Source: Bigelowiella natans CCMP2755
Taxonomy: Eukaryota; Cercozoa; Chlorarachniophyceae
Reading direction: 5' to 3'
DNA: 32,730 nt
NCBI GenBank assembly: GCA_000320545.1
Contig: ADNK01003170.1
Location: forward strand, 1 to 32,730
Part shown: one piece after another, positions 1-10,971 of the stretch
Layout of the letters: each line of letters starts with the position of its first letter
Position numbering within the stretch: the stretch's first letter is position 1
Program-made: the position numbers and the translations under genes
The notes under the pieces: model-generated
What the model was told of the DNA's origin: nothing
The model's input: only the letters and a program-made list of their open reading frames with translations
The model's database searches: none

Positions 1-322
1 GAGAGAGAGAGAGAGAGAGAGCGAAAGAGAGAGAGTGATAGCTATTAGTGTTATTGAGAATATGATAAGTGATAATGATGATAATGATGATGATGATGAT
101 GAGGAGGAGGAGGGTGATGTTCTTCTTTACCGTTGAAATAATAAGTACACTGCGACGACTCATCGACAAATCGTACCCACGGTGTAGTAGTAGTACTCTC
201 AGCTGCTGCACTACCACCTTTTGCTACAACAGCAATATCATCATTAGCAGTATCATAGAGAGATAGATACAGAGACACGAAATTCACTTACTGAACACCG
301 ACTTTCAGGATATGATCATAAC

Positions 323-354
<32 letters not shown>

Positions 355-586
355 GAATGATCATGATTATGATGATAATTGGGAAGAAGAAGAAGAAGAA
401 GAAGAAGAAGAAGAAGAAGAAGAAACATCGTGATATTATCGATAATACTACTTTTCATTATTGATAGTGCTACTAACATAATACAACTACCCTTTTGTCC
501 TTCTACTGTCTGCTCTTGCTGTTTCTGCTGCTGGCTGCTGAAAAACGACCCGCCCTCACCAGAAATCTTACAATGTACACACACAA

Positions 587-634
<48 letters not shown>

Positions 635-1071
635 ATTTATTGTGTAATGGTGCTGATTGATGATAATAAATAGTAATAATATCACGTAAATACAACTACT
701 ACTACTTATCATTATCAAAACAACAGGAGACCACAGAGAACCAACGACTATCACTACTGTTACTACTACTACTACTACTGCTACTACTTCCAGTACCTTC
801 ACCGGAACAGTTCCTACATCCAAATCACTCGATGACCTTTGCCTTCTTTCGCTGTTGTTATCATCTGCCCCACCACCACCACCGCCACCACCAGCATTTC
901 CGCTGGAAAGAGTCATCGATTCATCGTATATATCAGACACTGAAAGTGATCCTTTAGGTGAAACGCCTGCATTGATTGTGAAGAATGTCGGTGACGCCTC
1001 GTTTGCCTGAATATGATGATGATAATGATAATGGTGATGATGATGATCACAAAGCATGATAAACCAAATAC

Positions 1072-1104
<33 letters not shown>

Positions 1105-3038
1105 TATCTGTACACTCGAAATGGCGCTGTAAGTCTTTCCATTCCTCACCCCCCCCCACCCCCCCCCGTGTAATTCTCTTTCTCATAGTGTTCTCACTGC
1201 GGATTCATGCGTGGTATATCCTTCCTCTGGCTCATCCCATGATGACTGATGATGATGATGATGAAGGCCAAGAACAACAGAAGTATTAATAAGCAGCAGT
1301 AACAACTCTTTGGAGTAGTACAATGCATGTTGGTAAGAGGAAGAAGAGAGGAATGATTAGCACTTACCTCATTCGTCATTGTGTTATAAAAGTACATGCA
1401 CCCAGATGCCTGTTAAGTTATTATTTAACAATTATCCCCAATGCTACTACTACTACTACCACTACCACTACCACTACTACTCAGTAAACTGGCCTTATCG
1501 ACAATCAACATGCTGTTTAGCCCTCGACAACAACAACAACAACAACAACAACAATAATAATAATACTTCATCAGTGTAGCCGATCCAAGGACTGTTAGGA
1601 GCAGCTATTACTCCTCCTCCCGACGTTGATGAGGAGGAATGGCCACGACCTGCTGCTGCTGCTGCTGTTGTTGTTGTTGCAGTGGAAGAAGCCGGAGAGA
1701 TAAACAGCACCCCGATTAGAGGAAGAAGAAGAACAACAACAAGGGAATGCAGTGCAGGCAGATAATGATTGACCAGAATACCCATCATCAATAGTCTCAA
1801 TGTTGCTTGTTTTGTTATCTTTTCAGTGTTGTGGTGTTGATGCTGCTGCTGCTATAGATAGAGCTTTGGTTGCTCTCTTTCTTCTTTTAGTGAATAAGAC
1901 GAAGAAGGCAGGTTTGCATAAGTAGGTGCAATATAGGAGGAGGAGGGGGAGGAGGAGGGAGGGGGGGGGTGACCTTTTGACGTGGTTTGGTACTGATTCT
2001 TAGGCTGTCGCCTCCTCCTCCTCCTCCTCCCCCCTTTCTCATCATCATCATCATCATCAAATAGAGACGCTAGAACACCTTCGGCCTTACGACTGAAAGA
2101 GAAGTAGTAGTTGGTAGTAGTAGTGTGGAGCAATGAATGCCATTACAACACCACCGCACAGACGTAATAATAATACTAATAATAATGATGATGATGGTGA
2201 TAACGACAACGAGGAGCAGGAGAGAGAGTATGCAAAACACATCATCATCATCATCATCACCATTAGACAACCAAACAACATTATCACGCTCATCAATACA
2301 CAACCACCTATTTTTAGTGCTCACGGCTTTTCCTCTGGTGGCGCTTCTATTTTGGCCTGGATCGTTACACATTGAAAGATGTAGTAATCAGAGAAAATAA
2401 TAACGACAAGTATGTAATGATGCTGCAAGGTTACTCGACAACACCCCAGTACTACTCCCTACAAGCATTACTACCAACAACACGGCTGCTGCCACCCACC
2501 CATCCGATATTATTATTCAAAGGGAACATTGTAAGCTGATTTTGATGTTTGACCAAATCCAATGATTTGAGTATGGTAGTATTTAGCACTGAGCGACTAT
2601 TATCACAACCTGCTACTTTCCTAGACATAAGGGCTTTTCTTCCTCCTTTTGGAACTAGATATCAATAATATTAATAATGAGAATAATGACACTAATAATA
2701 CTTCTAATAATTATATGTAGTTGTTGCGAAATCGCTCACACGACACACACATACACACGCAAGCTGCTACTGCTCTCTACTAATCACTGAATGGCGTGTC
2801 GCCACTACGTGATTGATGGAGAATAAGCCTTACTACTACTACTACTATACTGAAGTGTTAGTAGTCTTATACATGGCGGGGGCTTGGGTTTGCAGTATAC
2901 ACGTGTTGGAAACCCGTCCACGATCTGAAGAGGAGGAGGAGGAGGAGGAGGAGGAGGAGGAGGAGGAGGAGGAGAATTCCAGCATGAGCATGAGCATGAC
3001 TATCATGACGATCATGATCATGCTTAAGTTGAGTGTAT

Positions 3039-3071
<33 letters not shown>

Positions 3072-3185
3072 AGCATGATTTGTATTACTATGCGCCTACT
3101 ACTACTGCTACTACTAACAACTTTACGAAACGACTGAGGAGTAGTAGTATCATGACGACAAAGAACACTCTACTACAACATACTG

Positions 3186-3220
<35 letters not shown>

Positions 3221-3492
3221 CTGCTAGAGTCAAAAAAAGAAAGAAACGTCATCACGCACCTTCCATGTGTATCGTACTGAATGGTACATTTGCAGCTCAA
3301 ATTTCACTTTGGGTGAGGACATCTCTAAATGGAGAAGATACTCATTAACCATTCACTTATTTATTGTATGCTTTTGTGCATGTTTGTTCTTCTGCTTATG
3401 CTGCTGCTATTACGTTTGAGAATCTTGAGTAATCTGCCCACGTCCTTTGAAGAGGCCCATACCTAGACAAAGAAACAGAAGAAGATATCATG

Positions 3493-3527
<35 letters not shown>

Positions 3528-3702
3528 TATTATTAATATTCCTATGTGAAATAATATGATGATCCCGGGCAAACACCATTATTATTGGCAAATCGTCGTC
3601 ATCGACATCAAATCATCATCGTAGAATAGATCAATAATACGTGCAGGTGAGACAACCAAAGTCAGTACATAGTGGCCCATCTTAAAAAGATAGTATTATC
3701 AT

Positions 3703-3737
<35 letters not shown>

Positions 3738-3990
3738 AACTGTACGCATTCATCATGATATCGCCATGATCAATCATGATAAACAAATATGAAGATAATG
3801 TCGTCTCCCAATCATCTAATGACAATAAGTAGTAGTAGTAGTAGTAGTATAAGTGGTAGTAATCACAAACAACATACCGAATGTTGTCCAACCCATCTGA
3901 CTACAACACGTGGCGTCATGGCGATTATTCGAATTGCCAAGTCTAATCTTCGTGCATTGAGGCACTGCCTCACCCATGCCCTGTGATGAA

Positions 3991-4024
<34 letters not shown>

Positions 4025-4373
4025 GTCATTAATGTAGTAGTTCTAGTATTACTTTGATAGACAAGCAGAAGAAGAAGAAGAAGAAGAAGAAGAAGAAGAA
4101 GAAGAATAAGAAGTAGTAGTAATAAAACACATTAATCTCATCTGCATGCTTACCATCGTCTTAATCACCATCATCATCATCATCATCATCATTATTATTA
4201 TTACGAGATAGTAGTAACAAAACTAGTACTACCTCCCCCTCTCCACATTGTCTTTATCATTGTCAAAATATAAACTGTGTGCAAATTTGAAGTCCTCTTG
4301 AAACGGCTTTGACTCCAAGTTTGCCTTAGAAGTAATGTGTGTGTGTTATATGTGAAGGGGTGGCGATACTGCC

Positions 4374-4406
<33 letters not shown>

Positions 4407-4512
4407 ACAGAGAATACGAAGGTGCTGGAATAATGGAAAGGAGGCCTCCACTCAAAGATTAAAAATCATATTGAAAAATCGAAGAAATTCACTTGTCTAC
4501 CAATTATATATA

Positions 4513-4550
<38 letters not shown>

Positions 4551-5140
4551 AAAGAGGAGGAGGAGAAGAAGGGGGAGAGGGCCATCATTCGGGTCGGCAG
4601 GATGATAACGGTGATCGATCTATCTTTAAGACACCATCATCTATTGATTTATCACTTAAAAGAAGAACTACTTACTACTACCTTGGCCACATCTTGGATG
4701 AAACCCCAGAATGAAGTCGTCTTTGCATACCAACCTTCAAACAACAACATCAACGGAATAAGCACGGCTTTTGCATGGATTAGTCGAATTATATTATAAA
4801 TATCAACAATTCATCAAACACAAAGGATGATGAGTGATATCGGTTGAGATTGTTACGATTCGTTCTTATGAAGAGAGTTTCTACGCACACGCACGCACCC
4901 CCTTTGAGGCCGTATAGCAGGATGCATTCAATGCAACTCACAAGATTTTCCTAAATAATCGTAATAATAAGATGAGGATGCAGCACAAAGGTGATAGCAG
5001 CAGCAAGTATATTCCACAGGAAGAAGAAGCACCAACCATGACGCATGCATGCCTACCTACTGACTTGCTTACTCCTTTCCTTTTTTTCAAGCGGGGTAGA
5101 AGCATTCGTCTCCACACACACACACACACACACACATGCT
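1..5140. repeat. Left microsatellite field (introns of the RUN/WW gene)
   Basis: Dense simple repeats, nearly all inside the introns of the minus-strand RUN/WW gene. Examples are GA at 1-35, GAT at 323-353, GAA at 383-423, TA at 589-627, ATC at 1072-1104, CAA at 1527-1553, CTG at 1651-1669, GAG at 2929-2974, TAC at 3038-3071, CT at 3187-3219, ATT at 3492-3535, CAA at 3701-3737, AGT at 3829-3850, ATC at 3992-4024, GAA at 4068-4106, ATC at 4168-4203, GTA at 4375-4406, TA at 4512-4547 and CA at 5116-5137. Repeats at 2013-2059 fall inside an exon and encode poly-Asp and poly-Arg. Confidence 0.95.
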
Positions 5141-5782
5141 CTGGCCCATTTTTATTGTATCTCGTACGAACGCTATAGTCATATTAAAGAAGGTTTCGAA
5201 GCTTATCTTTCTTCTTCTTCTTCTTCCGTATTATTGTTCTCGGTTTATTTACGCAGCTATAACTCCTACATACTCCCGCTTATTTTCTTTCCATTCTTCT
5301 CTGTTTCGAAACACTACCGCTTGACGATCTCCAATCACTAGGGTGTTGTCGCTACTATTATTGCTTATTTGGCCGTGCTGTTTTCCTCCCTCCTACGGAA
5401 GTAATGGTGCAAATGAGATAATTCGTGTTCGGTGGCGTGTAGGCGAGCGCTCATAATCAAGATGATGTACGGATTGTTCTCAAACCTTATTGTCCCCATT
5501 ATTTTTGTGGTGTCTGGGTGGTTGTTGTTGCTGTTTCAATTGAAGCAGCAGCTGTCCAAAGATTCCTGCGATATCGTCTATTGCATACTTTCGGAACTCC
5601 CTATTAGAACGAACGCGAAGGAGAATAAGAAGAAGAAAAAGAAGGAGGAGAAGAGGAAGCAGCAACATAAGAAGTTGCAGAATAGTTTTTGTTTTTCCAG
5701 AAACACCCGTGATACGGAAGAAGTGTGTGTGTGTGTGTTTTGGAAATCTAGCTAGTGACCTTTGGCGGTGCTCGACCTCCAT
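131..5782 (-). CDS. RUN domain and tandem WW domain protein, split over about 18 exons (3' end off the left edge)
   Basis: Likely a cytosolic adaptor or small-GTPase effector. RUN domains of other proteins bind Rap/Rab-type GTPases or motors, and WW domains bind proline-rich ligands. Exons in coding order: 5782-5760 (ATG), 5449-5397, 5337-5270, 4950-4899, 4734-4682, 4324-4233, 3980-3878, 3462-3414, 3276-3260, 2924-2873, 2654-2617, 2356-2325, 2092-1974, 1649-1567, 1409-1368, 1245-1198, 1006-803; the first 17 total 1128 nt (376 codons) in frame. A further exon is at 223-131. The RUN domain spans exons 2-9 and includes NLVSCIECILLYGLK, TTSFWGFIQDVAK and ERGRAWVRQCLNARRL. WW 1 (exons 14-16) has PWIGYTDE, GCMYFYNTMTNE and SSWDEP; WW 2 begins PWVRFVDESSQCTYYFN at 223-131. 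Between them lie Pro-rich, poly-Asp, poly-Arg and poly-Gly stretches. The link from exon 17 (phase 0) to the WW 2 exon (phase 1) is unresolved, so at least one exon is missing. The start ATG is the phase-consistent choice but has no transcript support. Confidence 0.72.
5486..5600 (-). other. Possible alternative exon in intron 1 of the RUN/WW gene
   Basis: This stretch is open for 38 codons (EFRKYAIDDIAGIFGQLL and a Gln-rich tail), with a good acceptor upstream (a pyrimidine-rich tract, then CTAATAG) and a GTTTGA donor. It enters in phase 2, which fits exon 1, but leaves in phase 0, which fits neither following exon. The 36 nt to the next exon is also too short for a normal intron. It may be a poison exon, an alternative 5' exon or chance. 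Confidence 0.25.
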
Positions 5783-6626
5783 GGGTGAAGCTTGTTCCAC
5801 TTGCTGTGTTTTCCAACTTCTCTCCGCACGAAATTTTGTTGATTGGTCGTAGTAGGACCGATCACACGCAACCTTGGGTTTTAGGTTGTTTCCGTTTCGT
5901 TCCTACCGGCTGGGGGGGGAGCGTCGGAAGCAACAATGACACTTGTACATACCGCAACAATTCCGCAACAACTCCGCAACAACTCCGCAATAATTCCACA
6001 ACAATAATTGAACAAGTAGATTGTCCTGCGTATAATTACCTAAAAAAAACTCGAATGTCGATACCAGGCAGGATGGTTTTTCAACTACGTTACTGGAGTT
6101 TGGACGTAAAATCTATCGATAAATCGTGATAAATACTCATCGTGTTTTGAAATAACAACTACAATAGTTCTATATACACCCAGACTACGAATATAGGATA
6201 TTTTGTGGTGAATATTCCTAAAATATCATCTCTTCGAACCGGAGAAGAGAAGAAGCCGTCGTACGATTATCCGGAAAGGCACCGCAGCATCTCTGTTGAT
6301 TCATTTCAACAGCAACCAGATCTTCTGCCAGTTGTGAAGGGGGGTAGATCAGCCAGATCTCATTCGTAAGTAGTAAATAAACTGATACGAACACGAATAA
6401 ACGTGAATGCGTTTAAAGTTATCAGTAGCTGTAGTGGTAGTAGCGCTAGTACGTCGTCGTCAGGGTGATGCCCCTACATGCTCTTTATACTCTCCTGTGC
6501 TATCTTACCTTTTGTCGTTCGTTTACTATGAAGATACTCCTTCTCATCGATACTACTTGTCTGTGCGATGAATAGGATTTCGTCCTTCGCAGTGACGGGG
6601 GAGGCGGAGAAAGGAACTATTACGCA
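5783..6626. other. Divergent spacer between the RUN/WW gene and the DUF2358 gene
   Basis: I see no convincing gene here. It should hold both promoters and 5' untranslated regions. It includes an 11-bp minisatellite at 5952-5995 (about four copies of CCGCAACAACT with small changes). A plus-strand open frame at 5755-6129 reads through the minisatellite and has no recognisable domain. Confidence 0.6.
5952..5995 (+). repeat. 11-bp minisatellite, about 4 copies
   Basis: The unit CCGCAACAA(C/T)T is repeated head to tail, with the fourth copy diverging to CCGCAATAATT and a degraded fifth copy beyond. It lies in the divergent spacer. Confidence 0.85.
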
Positions 6627-7489
6627 ATGTGGAACAATGATAACTTTTGCCGATCAGTGACCACGATACTAAGGCGTAGAGCAGCAATTACAGTTATAGT
6701 TACAACGTTATTATCCTTCTCCTTCTTCGTCGTCCTCGTCAATGTGGCGAGCAGCACAATTATGGCCTATGCTACTACTACCACTACCTCTTTCATTGCT
6801 TCTACCATCACTTCCAGCTGCTCATCAATTGCTCTTCCCGCATTTCAACGCCCTCTATTCTCAAACGGTATAATTTCTAGCGACTACTATTCCCCGAGTA
6901 ATCTGGTGGCGGTTAGAGGCACGAAAATCAAGAGACGAGGGGGGGGAGAAGCACGCAGTATTCGGTGTGACAGTAGAAGCAGTTGTGGTGCCAGAAGTGT
7001 CCCCACTTCTCCCAGTGGAGATCATTATTCACGAAGGCAATCATTGAGGGCAGGACCAAAAATCTTAGGTGGTGCTGTTCTTCTTTCCCTCACTCAAAAG
7101 TGTGAAGCCTCCAAAGCAGCATCAGGTGTAGCAAAAGGATCATCATGATGTCGGTCTTCGTCCATAATCAACGGAGCCCACAGCGATGATGATAGTCGTA
7201 GTTGTTAATATCATCACGGGTCATGAATAAAGATACGCTTAGTGAATCTGTGGTTATTCCAAGGCATGTTTTTTTCCAACAATCATGAATATGGGTAGGG
7301 AACACTGGAAAAAGCATCGGTTTGCCGATCCAAGATATTAGAGACATTGTGCAGCAAGATTTCATTTACCGCAAGTGTTTAGTATCTGGAGATATATCTC
7401 AGGTAATGTAAGTATTCTTGACTTACTATGGTTTTGATAACGGGCCACGAAATTCACCTTCGACGAGTAATGTCATATAATATGTGTGT

Positions 7490-7546
<57 letters not shown>

Positions 7547-8372
7547 TATGTATAATATTCATACGTTTAAGCACTATTCTGTGCACGTATATTTCTCTTA
7601 CCCCGTTTGTTTGTTATTAGGAGATATACGCAGACGACTGCATTTTCACCGATCCGCAGATGTCAGTTAAGGTAAACATTCTTGGCCATAATAACGGGAT
7701 AATGGTTGAAATTAGATATAGAAGGGTTTGAATCATTCTTATGAGAGCGACCTATGGTATCTGTATTTTGCGCAATATAATTAAGGGTCTACAGAAATTC
7801 GTGCGTGGAACAAAGGCTTTATTTGTAGCTGAGAGAAGGTACACCACAAATCAGCAAGGATCGTTTCGAGTAGAGCATGACATGACTATCGAACAATGAA
7901 TTCGTTGGTATGGTTGTGAATGATACTTAGCGAGCTAGAACTACTGGGCGATGTTTACGTAGTCGGCGATGATAAAATTGTGGTAATAGATGTGTACATT
8001 TCCCAGCACACACCGAAAATTATCGGATGAAATATTTGTTCAAATATTTTTAGGCAAAGTGGCGAGAAGTTGCTTGTTTCAATATTCCTTTGCGCCCAAA
8101 GTAAAAACAACTTAATGATTTGGAAATCGACCTGTTCACGTTGGAATTACATGTTCGTGTTGTGTTTTATAGAACATATTTCACAGGAAATATCACTTTG
8201 ACGCTTGGAAAAGATAATCTGATCGTGAAGTGCGTGTTGTAAACTTGTGTGGTTTTCGAGTTGCGGCAATGACTTCCTCTGAATATTAGTATTTTGTATT
8301 TTATTCAGTTACTTGGAGCAATGGGATCTAACCATTCCGGAAATATTGGCGACTGCAAGACCTTCTTTTTAA
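6627..8372 (+). CDS. Thylakoid-lumen DUF2358 (NTF2-like) protein
   Basis: Predicted 293-residue plastid protein of the DUF2358 family; the molecular role of this family is not established. Exons are 6627-7125, 7344-7402, 7621-7671, 7786-7838, 7931-7982, 8054-8100, 8173-8229 and 8309-8372; lengths sum to 882 nt and all phases agree. Family signature runs across the exons: QDFIYRKCLVSGDIS, then EIYADDCIFTDPQMSVKG, LQKFVRGTKALF, KWREVACFNIPLRPK, TYFTGNITLTL and YLEQWDLTIPE. The N-terminal 166 residues form a layered presequence: a hydrophobic signal segment (about 20-48), a Ser/Thr-rich and basic transit region containing LPAFQRP (about 70-76), then SRRQSLRAG with a hydrophobic stretch ending in Ala-rich EASKAAS (136-166), as in twin-arginine lumen signals. 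Intron 2 contains a (TA)n run at 7494-7543. Family assignment and lumen targeting are inferred by motif recognition only. Confidence 0.85.
7494..7543. repeat. (TA)n microsatellite in intron 2 of the DUF2358 gene
   Basis: About 25 uninterrupted TA units between the exons ending at 7402 and starting at 7621. It is the only long microsatellite in this gene. Confidence 0.95.
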
Positions 8373-8952
8373 TAGCATTTCATATTGTGGAAATGCTTCA
8401 CTTTGTAAACGAAGGTGTTCGTTCATTTAGGCAGATACATGTGGCGCGACGGATTGCACACGGCGGTTTATTGTTATGCACTTTAGGACACCCCATGCCA
8501 GTTATTCAAGTGTAGCGTTAGCTATATAGCATCTGCTGCAGCTTCGCCAGAACATTGATCATTTGTGTGCGTTGCATGATGAAAACAATAAGGCAATTAG
8601 GACACAATACCGCTGTGAGTTTCATGCTATGGTGCACAATTTATGCTGACGCTTTTGTACGTAAATGTACGTCGTGCATGGTGCTACAGTGCGTACATGC
8701 TGCATTCAATGCGCTGTGCGCGCTATATGCTATAGCATGGGGAGCTCTATCGATGTAAGAATAATAAGATGCTCCGTCCTGCACTCTGAATCGCATTCGC
8801 TCCACAGATAGTTTATTTCAAAGCAATAATTGATAACACAAGGCGACTAGTAATGACTTAATGATAGTTTTTCATTGTTAAGGTGTGCAATTAACCAGGC
8901 ATCATGCTGATCACAAGATGTACAGAAATGATCACGCTCACTACTAGGTTCA
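8373..8952. other. Convergent spacer with short palindromes
   Basis: Lies between the 3' ends of the DUF2358 and D-lactate dehydrogenase genes. Open frames at 8294-8515 and 8555-8758 are out of frame with the last DUF2358 exon or lack any family signal. The 8650-8750 part is rich in alternating and self-complementary words, such as GTACGTAAATGTACGT and GCTATA-TGC-TATAGC at 8722-8736. Confidence 0.6.
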
Positions 8953-10588
8953 TTATAACGACGATTGGATTGACTCTTTGGTTTCATTGTCATCATCCAT
9001 TACAAAAATCTTGTGGGGATTCATGATGAACTTAGGATCCAACGCCTTCTTAATGCTGCGCTGCAGATTAATGTGAGTTTCTCCGTGCTCGAGGCATATG
9101 TGATCCCGCTTGCCGATGCCAACTCCGTGTTCCCCAGACACTGCACCACCAAACCTCACTGTTCTTTGAATTAACCGTTTTTCCGCATCCTTGAACAGAC
9201 CTTTTTCATCATCTTGATATGGAACATTACAATGGAAGTTTCCATCGGCAATATGCGCACAAATAAGGCATGGAAGGTTAATTTTTTTGAAATCTTCCTC
9301 AGTTTCTGCAACACATTGAGCAAGATGACTCACTGGGACGCACACGTCAGTAGAATAATTTTTATCTATCTTCTTCTTATTCATCGTCAGCTTTCTATAT
9401 TTGACCACGGACCAGTAGCATCCCCTCCTCGCTCCCCATATTTTATCAATCTCTTTTTCCTTCTCCGAATACTGGGTTCCTCTGACTCCAAATTTCATCA
9501 ACTCTTGTTTGATCCTTTCCCATTCTCTACGTATAACTTCTATATTATTAGATTGGAATTCGAGGAAGAGCGTTGGATCGCAATCTAGCGTAGTTCCATA
9601 GCACGCGTTGGTTGCTTCAATCATCTCGGCGTTAAGAAGCTCACACCTGGCAAGAGAGCCTCGAGGTAGCTTTAGAATGGAGACAACAGCCTCACAGGCA
9701 GAACGAAGGGATGGTAGCACAGAAACAACACCCGCTCTTTTCCTTTGCAATGGAAACACTCTCGCGCAAATCTCTGTGACTACACCGAGAGTTCCCTCCG
9801 CTCCTATGTAGAGCTGCGTGAGCTCGTATCCTGTTGAGGCCTTACGAACCTTTTGCCTTGTTCGCACAATCTTTCCTTGTGGAGTAACAACAACCAAGGA
9901 AATCACATTTTCCCTTGTTGTTCCATAGCGTATTGTAGATAGCCCAGAGCCTGATGTGGAGACCATCCCACCGAGAGAGGGGTTCGATGCAGGATCCGGA
10001 CCGAAGATTAGCCCATACTTCTTCTTAAGATACTTGTTCAACTCATTTTTATAAACGCCAGCTCCCACGTCAACGTACATGTTCACAGGATCAACCTCGA
10101 TTTTTCGGAGATTTTCCGTGGAGAGAACCACGCCTTTCTCAAGAGGGATGGCCCCTCCCTCAAGTCCGGAGCCGGCGCCCCTTGTCGTAATGGGGATGGT
10201 GTGTTCTGGAAACAATTGAAAGAAGCAACTATTTTAGGATTTTGGATAAAAAATCCAATAGTACTAGTACTTAAAGGTTACCTGAACAGAGCTTAACAAC
10301 TTCCGCTACCTCAACTGTCGAGCTGGGCTTCACAACTACTGCAGGCGTGCACCCTGAGAAAATGCTCCGATCTTTACCATACTTCGTCAGTCCAGCTGTT
10401 AGAACACACTCCTTGGGCTTAGATATGATCTTTTCGAGAAGCCCTATAAATTTGCTAGTTGGCTGGTTGTAAGTCCGCTTGGGAGGACAGGGGGGAGGAG
10501 GATGCTTCTTCATGGGTTCCGATGTCGATTCCGATCCGGCATCCCCGAGATTTAATTTGGTGAGAAAAATAAAATGCGCCTTCTGCAT
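8953..10588 (-). CDS. D-lactate dehydrogenase (FAD-linked, GlcD/LDHD family)
   Basis: Oxidises D-lactate (possibly also glycolate) to the keto acid, passing electrons to cytochrome c or another acceptor; LDHD relatives are mitochondrial. Exon 1 is 10588-10282 and exon 2 is 10205-8953; the 76-nt intron is GT-AG and the join gives 519 residues, the usual size. The FAD-binding domain shows RGAGSGLEGG (110-119) and STSGSGLSTIRYGT (185-198). The C-terminal oxidase domain shows YSTDVCVP, the metal site HIADGNFH (420-427) and GEHGVGIGKRD near 460, as in human LDHD. The first in-frame ATG is used. No clear mitochondrial presequence follows it and the Pro-rich leader looks atypical, so an upstream exon in 10589-10970 is possible. 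Glycolate dehydrogenase is the main alternative name. Confidence 0.9.
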
Positions 10589-10971
10589 TTTGTTTCGGTT
10601 GCCGAATTATTGTTTACTGCGCGGTCCTTTCCAACCCGCTCTAGTAAGTCTATTTTTGCATCCATAATAAGCATAGACTGTACATACGCAGGGTAAATTT
10701 TTAGTTTGTTATACTGAGTATATACATATTTCCGCTTTTGAAAGGGTTTCAATGTTCAAGATATTCACCTTTCGGTCTTACTGTGCACACCAACTTCGAT
10801 GTATCAATGCAACCAGAAATGCCGATGTAAACTTGTATCCGACATGTAATTCATGTTGACGCAGAGCCAAAATGTACTGGTTTTTGGGTTTACGGCGTTG
10901 TAATTTAGCAGGAGTCCCTCGCTCCGACAACCCGCATCTTCCACTCAGACCACAAAACACACCCCCCTACC
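10589..10971. other. Short divergent spacer (D-lactate dehydrogenase / L7/L12)
   Basis: A 383-bp region that must carry the promoters of both genes. Open frames here lack ATG starts and family signals. No TATA-like element can be assigned with confidence. Confidence 0.5.

Noticed and set aside
51-5341. Many open frames of poly-His, poly-Leu, poly-Ser or poly-Tyr on both strands in the left field
   Set aside because: They are translations of trinucleotide repeats, overlap in several frames and cross the introns of the RUN/WW gene.
5755-6129. 124-codon plus-strand open frame
   Set aside because: No family signal, overlaps exon 1 of the opposite gene at its start, and runs through the 11-bp minisatellite.
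8294-8758. Two plus-strand open frames after the DUF2358 gene
   Set aside because: The first is a wrong-frame reading of the last DUF2358 exon; the second lies in the palindrome-rich spacer and shows no protein-like pattern.
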